This document shows positions 55,245 to 64,000 of a stretch of 64,000 nucleotides of DNA, piece after piece. A program made the translations under genes and the position numbers. Origin of the DNA: Cycas panzhihuaensis (lineage: Eukaryota; Cycadophyta); the NCBI GenBank assembly GCA_023213395.1, contig CM041465.1, forward strand, positions 30,139,741 through 30,203,740, in the 5' to 3' direction. The stretch's first letter is position 1. The number at the start of each line of letters is the position of its first letter. The notes under the pieces are model-generated. The model was not told the DNA's origin. It ran no database searches and saw only the letters and a list, made by a program, of their open reading frames with translations.

Positions 55245-56342
55245 TTAATCCTTGTCTTTGATCTTGTAGTGAAGTCTTTGCTGCTGAATGATGTCTTCAT
55301 CTTGATTTTTGTCTTCAATTCTGTATTGATGCCTTTGTAAGATGATATCTTTAACTTGATTTCCATCTTCAATTCTGTAGCAATGATGTTGATGTAGTAG
55401 CTCTAGCAAGTGCAAATCATGATTCTTCATTGTGCTTGGTCTAGTCTGATTTTGATGTAGATCCTGTAAACAACCATCTTCAATCACAACTTGTCTGTCA
55501 TCATTATCTTGTATAAACTCTTGAACACTATGTACAATAGTGATTTCTTCAACCTTAAGAGTGGAGTCTTTATCAACTTGCATACTCTTTGAACTTGAAA
55601 CAATACTCAAAGAAGAAATATCATTCAAACTTGAATCAATACTCAGAGTAGGAATATCATCAATATAAGACTCGTCCTTTATAGAACCATCGGATTCATA
55701 TTCAATCTCTCTTGAAATCATGGTGTCATCTATATAAACCTTTATCAACTCATCACTTTCAATGTCTTCATTAGTAGTTGTAGTCTCATCAATGCATTCA
55801 ACCATCGTTTCTTTATATTCAGTAGAAATGTCATCAATACTCATACATTCTTCATCTTGACATGCTGTTTCATTAGTGTTGACGATATTTTCTTCATTTG
55901 TTGTACTTGTACCATAACCATAACTAGCCTTAATTGCCTTTTCAATCATTCATTGTGTCTCTTCAGGGGTTTGTTCAAATACTTCCTTTAGAAAATCCCA
56001 AACTTCTTTAGCATTACTTGCATGTAGAATCATAGGAATGACAAAATGGAATCTGGAAGGAAGATCAACCTCATTGAATGCAGCTTGAATCATAATGAAT
56101 GCTTTTCTATCTTTCTTCTCAAGCATTTCCTTTTCTTCTTCATCCTTAGGGATATCATATTTATCAGTAACAATCTTCCACAAACCTCTAGCTATGAATA
56201 AACATCTCATTTTAATTGTCCAAAAGAAGTAGTCTTCAGAATTACACTTGGGTACTGGAAGAAACGAATCCCTTAAGTAATATTCATTTGTTTCAGGAGC
56301 ATATATAACCACATCATTATCCTCCATAATTGTAAATGCCAT
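55245..56342 (-). pseudogene. F gag-like protein, one in-frame stop (about 365 aa)
   Basis: MAFTIMEDNDVVIYAPETNE opens it. Residues ~30-130 match the E protein: FFWTIKMRCLFIARGLWKIV, NAKEVWDFLKEVFEQTPEET. A single TGA at 55950-55952 splits the frame, which continues without shift to 55245. The second part is acidic (D/E/S/I-rich) and ends in a repeated motif, YRIEDGNQVKDII and YRIEDKNQDEDII, encoded by ~54 bp tandem units (55250-55390). No zinc knuckle, protease or polymerase. The role, by analogy to gag, is particle formation. Confidence 0.78.
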
Positions 56343-57427
56343 TTTCTAACACCATGTCCCTTTTCCAATCAACAAATTCACCCATCAATCTCAACAAACT
56401 TTCTCATGTCTCATGTCCCTCATATCACTGACTTCATCATCACATCATTGCCTTATGCATCTTACATATTACCAAATAGTCATATACAAAGAAGATCTGA
56501 AGTACTTTCTTCACCATAGAATCAAAGCTTATACCACATACATCTCACAGGAATCATGCATACCTCATGTCACCATTAAATCGCCAAGACACATCACACT
56601 TCACTTAATTGCCCAAAACATACCTCATGCCATTACACCACTCAACAATTTTGCTTCCCTCCAACTCAGGTATCTTCAACAAAAAAAACTCATCCTTTTT
56701 TGCCCATTCAATCAATTAGAACACATCATCAAACATGCTTGATCTCATCCTTAACACACCTAACAATTGCCCAATCTTGTCATGTAACCTCACATGCAAC
56801 AAGCACCTCATTGCCTCAAATCATTATCTTTCTTGCCCTCAAATTAGCTGTGTTATGCCCATCAAGTCCCTTCACGTAAATCACATTCCATGGAGTACTT
56901 AATTGTCATATTCCATCCAACTCATTCATGCAAACACATGTATTATCGCTTCATTACCATACTATGCCATCGTCACAATAGCTCTCTCATACAAACACAT
57001 GTAAGAAAGCATTCAAACTATCCTTAAACAATCACCATCATGCATCTCAAATCACTAATAGAGTGCCAAATATATTCACATCAACATGACTTAATGTCAT
57101 CTCACATTGTAACAATACTCTCCCAAGCACAACATATGTAAGAGAGCCTCAAACAATCACCTCATTACCATTGCCTCATTCATGTCACCATATCAATATG
57201 AAACCCTCAAATTCCCAAAAATACGGCGACGGAAAAAATGCAGGCCGAAATTAATTCTACTGCAATTTTCGCACTTTCACCCTAAAATCTATAGTGCAAC
57301 CACTCAAATTTTACAGAACGAGCTATTTCGTCTCAATTTTGCCATTACTTTTCAGAAATTTCAACGTTATGGCACCTCCCAAATCACTGCTCTAATACCG
57401 AACAAAAACACCTCTCTCAACTTAGGT
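56343..57427 (-). other. F leader
   Basis: About 1.1 kb between the gag start and the primer site. On the plus strand it is rich in CATCA/CTCAT words. A second primer-like word, GCTCTAATACCG, occurs at about 57389. Confidence 0.45.
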
Positions 57428-57439
57428 ACTCTAATACCA

Positions 57440-57671
57440 TGTTGGAAATCAACCTGCACAAGATAATATTCGCAAGAAGAAAAATAGAACCAAACACCAC
57501 CTCATAGGATCAAACGGTACCCTTAAGGTACCTCCATTGTATTAAGAAAATATCATTACAACAACATTACAATATGATACACAATATTGTATATTTATAA
57601 TACAAGTCATATTGGAAAAGTAGGACCCACTTGCATGTGGGACAAATCAAATGTGCATTAATATTCCAACA
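57440..57671 (-). repeat. F 5' LTR (232 bp)
   Basis: Near-identical to the 3' copy. Minus-strand TTATAAATAT at 57591-57600 is a likely TATA box. Confidence 0.93.
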
Positions 57672-57676
57672 TCATC

Positions 57677-59700
57677 TACATAAACTACAATGATAGTTAT
57701 TAAATTGTTTTTGTTTATTTTAATATACAAACTAAGACTTGAGTCACATCTACAAAACCCTTTTTGATTTAAACGTTGATCCAGTTTTGCATACCATGCT
57801 TTAAGTGCTTGTTTTAAACCATACAAGGTGTTTTTTAGCTTGAAAACAAGGTATTCTTCACCCTTTTTTGTATATCCTACTGATTGTTGCATATATACTT
57901 CTTCAATCAACTCTCCATTTAGAAAGGCACTTTTAACATCAAGTCGTATGATGTTCCATCTAAATTGCGCTACCATGGCTATAATTGCCCTTACAGTTAT
58001 CAACTTAGTTGCAAGTGAAAAGGTTTCTTCGTAATCAATACATGCAATGACTGTAACCTTTTGCTATTAGTCTTACCTTGTCATTTTCAATAGTCCCATC
58101 AGATTTTTCTTTTATTTTATACACCCATTTGCAACCAACAATGGGTTTATCTTTGGAAGCATCAACTAATTCCCAGGTCTTATTTTTCTTAATAGCATTG
58201 ATTTCAACATCCATAGTCTTCTGCCATTCTAGGTGAACACATGCTTTTGAGTAGCTTTGTGGTTCAACAAAACACATTAAGCTTTGATGTTTTTGTAATC
58301 TAGTTCTTTGTTCAAAAACATTACCTTTTGATTCTTCAAGAGTCTTAATGTACCATTTTGGTAATTTCTTTGGCACATTATCATTGACTCTTTGAAAAGA
58401 ATCTTGTTCATCCTCGAAGAAATTTTGTTCAGCTTCAGACAACAGACAAAACTTGTTGCTATCTAGAAATACCTTGCTCGTTTCTTCCTGAAGTTCACTT
58501 TTTGATGTATCTTTTTCTGTTGTAGTAACTTCAGAAATTTCTTCAACTAGAACATTTGTTTTTTTATTTTTTTCAGCCAATCTTTGTATTATTTTGTCTT
58601 TTTGACTTGCATGTTTATCAAAAGTTACATCCCTACTAACATAGACTCTATTTGCCTTTGGATCTATGCATCCATATGCTTTGGATTTATTGTTGTAGCC
58701 AATTAGAATGCATTCAATACTTTTATCATCTAACTTAGTTCTTTTTTTATCAAGAATATGAACATAAGCTTTATTGCCAAAGATTTTAAAGTGACTTACA
58801 TATGGTTTTCTTTCGATCTAGGCTTCTTCAGCAGTCATCTTGTCTAAAGCTTGAGTAGAACTTATGTTAATAAGATAAACCGTTGTATTAACAGCTTCAG
58901 CCCAGTATGCTTTGGTCATTGCTTTGTCATTCATCAGAGTTCGAGCCATTTCCATTATTGTTATGTTCATTCGTTCCGCTACACCGTTTGACTGTGGTGT
59001 ATATGAAGTAATGACTTGTTTCTGTATCCCATATATAGTGTAGAAATGACAAAAGTCATTTGAAATGTATTCCCCTCCTCTGTCAAATCGTAGAATTTTG
59101 ATTTTACATTCACTTTCTAATTCTACTTGAACTTTAAACTCCTTGAAGTAATCCAAGACTTCAAATTTAGTGAAAAGAAAGTAACCCAGGTTCTTCTAAA
59201 AAAATCCTCAATGAAGGTAAGGAAATACCTTGTACCATTAGTAGAATTTGATGTTATTGGTCCATATAGATTTGTATGAACCAGTTTTAACCTTTTTTGT
59301 GCTCTCCATATACTTTTCTAGAATGGAGTTTGATGTTGTTTGCCAACCATACAACTTTTGCATATAAAAGAATCAAAAGACATATCAAGAAGACTTCACC
59401 ATATTAAAATTTTTTAGTAATTTTTTGCAATGTATCCATACTTTGAATGCCAGATTTCATTAATAGAGTTGTTAACAACAAGAGATTTTACAGATGGAGT
59501 AGGCAAAACAAAAGTGGAAATCAATTTGTAAAGATTATCAATCTCAACTCTTTCTGCTATTACAATGATTGTTTTTCATATCACATATGTAACACTTTCC
59601 ATCCTCATTAAAGATAACTCTAAGCCTCTTTTTTTTTAATTGAGGTATAGAAAAAAGATCTCTTTTTAAACCTGGGGCATAGAGGACTTTTCCAACTTTT
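57677..59700 (-). pseudogene. Copia D integrase and RT, upstream piece
   Basis: RT: 58580-58035 (KKNKTWELVDASKDKPIVGC, WVYKIKEKSDG) and, after a stop, 58003-57677 (DVKSAFLNGELIEEVYMQQS, LYGLKQALKAWY, ending IIVVYVDD at the F insertion). Integrase: 59156-58818, with LRFDRGGEY (Ser-to-Phe before the second Asp), NGVAERMN and YWAEAVNTTVYLIN. The first catalytic block and zinc-binding zone (59160-59700) are present in pieces with stops. Confidence 0.85.
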
Positions 59701-60633
59701 TTAACTTTTATCACTGATTAGAATCGCAATTGTTCCTTTGCCTTTAATTTGTAAAGGAAAGTTATTACCAAACTCAATAGTTTTGTTGAGAAAATGTGGT
59801 CTCAACATCTCAAGCCAATCTTTTCTTCCTGTAATGTGATTGAAATCTTCATTGCTACTAGTGTGCATGGCCAAGGATGTGATGAAAGTAGTCTCTTCGT
59901 CTTCTTCTTCATTACTATAATTCCCCTTTATTCTCTTCCCTCTCTGAATTTTAGCTTGTTTTTTACGACAATTGTTGGAAGAGTGTCTTGATCTCCCCCA
60001 ATAATAATAGTTTAGCAAATTATGAGTTCTACAATCACTAGCAAAGTATCCATACCTTCCACAATGAAAACAAACTCTAGATTCTCAAGAGGAAGATCTA
60101 CCTCTCCCTTCTGACAACCATGCGGTTCTTCCTCGTCCTTCTGGAGACCATGTAGACCTATTATAATTTTCAGCTATAGTTCTTGACCATCCTCTGGTAA
60201 GTCTGCTTCTCCATCTTATTGTGCTTCTGGAGCAACCCCTACTTTCCAAACTTAGCCTTGAAAGAAAGATTTATTCAATGTTGTTCTCCTCCCTATATTT
60301 TTTATTTCTTTGTTCTTGTTGTAACATGTGCCCTATCAATGTTTCAAAGGACATATTAATTGTATGTCCTCCTATGATAAGCGTGTTTACCATAGTATCA
60401 AATGATTTTGGCAACTTATTGATTATAAGACAGAAAATTTTAAAATCAGCTATAATCTCTCCCATAGAAGCTAGATTGTTTTTAATTTCATCAATTTTAG
60501 TGACGAAACTTGAGATGGATTCCCCTTCATTTAAATGAATTTTATATAATTGCTCTCTGAAAGATATTATTTGGACTTCATTCTTTTGTCTGTGGAGTGA
60601 AGCTGAAATTCTCCAAGCCTCTGGGAAAGTAGT
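59701..60633 (-). pseudogene. Copia D gag and protease start (broken, 5'-truncated)
   Basis: 60633-60271 reads EAWRISASLHRQKNEVQIIS, NKLPKSFDTMV and GHMLQQEQRNKKYREENN. A zinc knuckle CFHCGRYGYFASDC lies near 60070-60030 and a second degenerate one follows. 60018-59701 includes NHITGRKDWLEM and the protease-proximal region. The first part of gag is cut off by J. The apparent start MGVIPT at 60651 belongs to J's LTR. Confidence 0.82.
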
Positions 60634-60949
60634 TGTTGGGATAACCCCCAATGTCCTAAGGAAATGTACGCATAAGGACCCCCAAAGCCACCTTTGGGGC
60701 TCCCTAGGACACCTAGAGCCTACCTAAGCCGTCATCAACCAACATATTCAGGTATGCTTTATTATTTTTATTTTTATTTTTTTTACAGCTAACTTGTAGG
60801 TGGGGTTGAGGTGCTTAGGCGCCTCCCCAAAATACTATTTAAAGGGTTGTACTACAACCTAGGTGTTTTTTCAACACCGCCTCCAACCTATATGGAAATA
60901 TGTTAATTGCAATGGCATCCTGACCCACTCTGCTCCTTTGCGAACAACA
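60634..60949 (+). repeat. J 5' LTR (316 bp)
   Basis: TGTTGGGATAACCCC ... GCGAACAACA. A TATTTAAA box lies at about 60836-60843. The LTR start is placed by the break in the Copia D gag. The other LTR is outside the window. Confidence 0.72.
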
Positions 60950-63479
60950 TTTGGTATCAAAGCCCACGTTTGGCAACTTATGGTTGGCCACTAGTGTGAA
61001 ACAGGTGAATTCACGGCTTATTTTCTATCGCATATTGGTATGTGCAGTAATATTTTGATAGCCTAAAGTTTAAACTTTATAAATTTACGTTTATTATTAA
61101 TTTTTTACGTTTATATTCTTCGTACGGTTTTTTACCCGCGGCTACCTCGTGTTCGATTGATTTCAACTTTTCTATCTTCAGACGAAATCCTACTATATGA
61201 CCATTTGTTTCGATCAACACTAAGTCTTCTAGCTTGTGGAAAAGACTATTCGCAATTTGATCGCCTATTTTAAGAGATATCGCTCGCTGAACCTTAGTTC
61301 CCTATTTTAGGTGTTTTTACTCTTCTGCTTCGTTCTTCTTCTGTAAAGCTCTGTTTGTCATGAAAATTTACCAACAACTAGTCATCTTAGATATCTACCT
61401 CCCTCTAAAATTTCATGACAAACCGTCTCTCCATTGGTGAGATCTAGCCTCGGTTCCAGTTTCTCAAGTTTTTATCTTTTTTACACTGTTTTTCATAGTT
61501 TTTTGATATTTTTTTGTAAAACTCAGTTATTCTTGCTAGGGCGCCCTCCTATATGCTTATCTCAGCTCAAATCTAAGATTAATCAGGCCTCTTCAACTCC
61601 TGTTTAGCATCATTGTCTCCATTTGTTCACCGGCTGTGCGTCCACCCTCCTTCTTTTCATCAAATATATATATAATTTTAAATTGATTTCTTCACGCCTT
61701 TTTTCGGTCTAATCTAAGTAACGCTCTGTGGTACCCCCTCTCTGAGCTCTCTTAGTCCACTGGGTAACGATCAGTGATAATCTCTGAGATTACTGCATGT
61801 TCTATTTTTTGTCAGCAGCCATCCCTTTCTCACCGTTTTTTGTTTATTTTTAAAATATTTTTGAAAAATATCTTGCTTTATATCGTGGCGCCCCCCGTAG
61901 TAGATGAATCGATCCTCTTTTGGCTTGTATTTCGATCGATCTTAAGCCTTTGTTCATTGCGCAGGTCGTCGCTGTCACTCAGCGCGTTCTCATTTTTTGA
62001 TTTGATTGATTAATATAGTTATAAAAGGTTTATAAAAATTTAAACACATTTTATAACATTTCAGATCCGTGCATTAAGACTTAAGCCCCCTTAAGGGTTC
62101 CGCCCCGGGTCATATCAACTAACGCGACCACCAACTCGTTTGTTAAAGGGCCTTTCTTAATAAATTTTTTTTTTTTTTTTCTTAATACATAGGGTACCTG
62201 GCTCTTTTTCGCAATATCCTTTCACTAGGGTATCGGTTTCTGACGAAACCTGTCTCGTTGAGTCCAAAATTTTGTGGGCTTCAATTTTGACTGGTTATTT
62301 GCTACCTTTAAAGCCAATTTGACCTGATTTTAATCAGCTAAAGTCAATCATTTTTTTCTCGAAATTTTTTTGAGTTATTAACATAAAAAGTACCTTTCAC
62401 CTTTTTCGATATAACTTTTCTGATTCATATCAGATTTTAGATCCGTCAATTTCGTTGGGAAGCTGACTCATTTATCTTCGAACTGACATATTTATTTATA
62501 AATTTTGAAGTTTGCTTGCAGACTTTCAAGACTCCTAAAGTTGAGGTTTCATTCAAGTCCTAGTTGGACTTTCTTTAAGACTTTCGAGCCAAATTTCTTT
62601 CTAATTTTGAATATATTTCACTTGATATTTATATAATAGTGATCATTAACAAGATTTGTTAGTATTTATTGAGTTTTTAAGCCATTTTGCAACTCATTTA
62701 GCCTACTTTTGGGCCTCTAGAACAAAAGGAGCCCCTCTTTTTTATTTGATTCAGTAAACAGGTATTTCTTGTCATATTTTTCACTTTTATCAAATCTAGA
62801 ACTTATATAAACGTCCCTTTTGTGCTTGATTAAGAGATTATTTACACTTGTTTGTGATTATTAAAGAACAATTACCCCCCTCCATTCTCAACACAACCTG
62901 CTTACGAAACTTGATTAAAGGAGCTCACTTGGCTTTCATTTAGAAATTTTTTCATCTTTTTATATTTTTTAAAGGAAAAAGTTCTTATTTTTTACAAAGG
63001 AATCTAATACTTCAAAGGGGGAGAGCATTTTATTATTTCAAATTGCATAAATAGGGGCAATCATAGATATACATCTTTATTTTGAAAGGAAAGTGCATAT
63101 AGACTTCTTGGAACATTGAATAATTATTTTCTTTTAAAAAAGGTATTTGATTGATTTAAAGGTGTGAATATAGATTCAAATTTGCTCATAGTTTCCTTAT
63201 TGTGAGATTAATCATTTATACTTTCAAAGGAGAAATTTTGTTTTGAAATTGAAAGCATTCTTTTATTGAAAAAGATATTTCATACTTTATTTTTTCAAAT
63301 TGATATTTGAGTATTAAAAGAAATTTGATCTTTAGTCTTCATTTCCAAGTTTCATTTCAATTTTTTGTTCTAAAAGGAATCTTGTTTGTAAGCAAGACCA
63401 TCTATAATAAAAAAAAATTTACATTAAATCAAATAATTACCTGAATTGAACCTCCTTTTTTTCCAACCTTGCAAGGGGA
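60950..63479 (+). other. J leader: primer site and T-rich stretch
   Basis: TGGTATCAAAGCC at 60952-60964 is the primer site. After that come 2.4 kb dominated by T-rich words with no ORF above ~80 codons that I recognise. T/A homopolymers at 62166-62181. Confidence 0.6.
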
Positions 63480-64000
63480 ACGGTTAGGACCTCTGAAGTT
63501 ACCACCCCGTACACACCACTTAGCCTACTCATATTGGATGAGTAAAGCCTTTGGCTATCAGGTGTATTCGGTGGCAGGCCGAGGTGCAGAACCTATTCCA
63601 TTTGTGGTGTTTGGAGACCAAGGCTAGACCTGGAGAGGGTGAGTGCCTTGGTTCGAGAACCTTCACCGCTAGATATGTCGCTAGGCGTAAGTCTAGCGCA
63701 GGTGGGTCAACAATTCAAGGGGGTGTAAAAGCCTTCTTAGCAGCCCGCGTACTAAGGTATATAGAGCCTAGCACTCACGTACCGGTGTATTGGGTCCCTG
63801 TTTTGCCATCTGTAGGCAGGTGCCACTAGACAGGATAACAACCGAAGGTTACCCCAGAAGAAACATAAACCTAGAGCCTAGCAAACGTCATTTAGGGACT
63901 AGGTCCACTTATAAAATGTTGGTTAAACTTGAAAAACCTTTTTTATTCATTTAACTAAAACCTTGGTGGGATAAACATATTTTATTTACTAAAGGATTAC
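63480..64000 (+). other. J GC-richer island
   Basis: Composition shifts sharply: many GGTG, CCTAG and CTAGG words, and 'agagcctagca' occurs at about 63765 and 63872. A 92-codon frame at 63551-63829 is not recognised. It could be the start of a structured RNA or a gag 5' part. Confidence 0.35.

Larger units (their letters stand above)
54933..57671 (-). mobile_element. Element F: gag-only LTR retrotransposon
   Basis: LTRs 54933-55164 and 57440-57671 (232 bp each, about 3% different by eye). Perfect target duplication TCATC (54928-54932 and 57672-57676). Polypurine complement CTCCCCC at 55165-55171, primer-site complement TACTCTAATACCA near 57428-57439. Only a gag-like reading frame. It inserted inside the YVDD-encoding region of Copia D. 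Confidence 0.93.
48270..60633 (-). mobile_element. Copia D: old Ty1/copia element, triply interrupted
   Basis: Minus-strand order from right is gag (60633), protease, integrase, RT, RNase H, polypurine tract, 3' LTR (about 48270-48483). K sits in RNase H, F in the RT catalytic motif and J has cut the gag start. It is a relative of Copia A by gag, LTR start and hairpin sequence. The 5' LTR is outside the window, beyond J. The left end of the 3' LTR is uncertain for lack of a partner. Confidence 0.88.
60634..64000 (+). mobile_element. Element J: LTR retrotransposon, 5' LTR and leader, off right edge
   Basis: A 316 bp LTR (60634-60949) is followed by the primer site TGGTATCAAAGCC (60952-60964). 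Everything to 64000 is internal. It begins within the gag of Copia D. No gag or pol ORF appears in the first 3 kb. The leader is T-rich (61000-63450). A GC-richer island (63480-63900) follows. The lineage cannot be told from this part. Confidence 0.75.

Noticed and set aside
60634-60651. MGVIPT start of the Copia D gag frame
   Set aside because: These codons come from the LTR of J, read antisense. The true gag start is missing.
60755-60802. Intron-like CAG|GTATGC ... TTTTTTTACAG|C in the LTR of J
   Set aside because: The signals are good but the interval is about 43 bp, shorter than plant introns usually allow. Likely chance in T-rich DNA.

Overview
The window looks like intergenic DNA from a land plant with a large, repeat-rich genome. 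The evidence is a set of LTR retrotransposons primed by initiator tRNA-Met (TGGTATCAGAGC-type primer sites), plus three captured fragments of plant housekeeping genes. The mixture of old, diverged, nested elements with few intact ORFs suggests a gymnosperm or a similar giant genome, but that is inference. There is no complete host gene. One short candidate host exon lies at 18564-18677. Letters M, A, B, L, G, C, E, H, D, K, F and J are labels used here for the elements.

Layout, left to right. M (minus strand, 1-2936, runs off the left edge) sits in the 5' LTR of Copia A (2938-8132, plus, decayed). A 5'-truncated Copia B with its 3' LTR follows (8725-11220). L (12803-16853, minus) has LTRs that read as identical, a perfect TSD and no gag or pol. 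It carries fragments of TRM61 (tRNA m1A58 methyltransferase), exportin-T/PAUSED and a plant SAM-domain protein. G is a very large Ty3/gypsy element (19504-46721) with ~2.7 kb LTRs. It was later hit by Copia C in its 5' LTR (21187-27029), a solo LTR of the M family (32147-32692), the gag-only element E (32711-36574, minus) and chromovirus H in its 3' LTR (38270-44716, minus). G also has a 1.63 kb direct tandem duplication of gag-protease. Next is Copia D (about 48270-60633, minus), a relative of A. It is split by a deleted gypsy element K in its RNase H (48657-54208), by the gag-only element F within its reverse transcriptase catalytic motif (54933-57671), and is cut at its gag by J (60634 to the right edge), which has a 316 bp LTR and a long non-coding leader.

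Two observations stand out. First, in all seven copia-like or non-autonomous elements whose 3' end lies in the window (A, B, C, D, E, F, L), the polypurine tract sits in the loop of a 12-18 bp inverted repeat. One arm lies just inside the element and the other in U3. The arm sequences differ among most families while the pairing is kept. I see no equivalent in the gypsy elements H, K or G. Second, L is a very young non-autonomous retrotransposon that fused three host gene fragments, two of them from tRNA-biology genes.

The elements do not form a pathway. They are a stratified record of insertions. G and D are the oldest hosts, and C, H, E, F, K, the solo LTR and J are later arrivals. L is the youngest, judged by LTR identity. 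Non-autonomous elements (E, F, L, and deleted K and C) would depend on enzymes made elsewhere.
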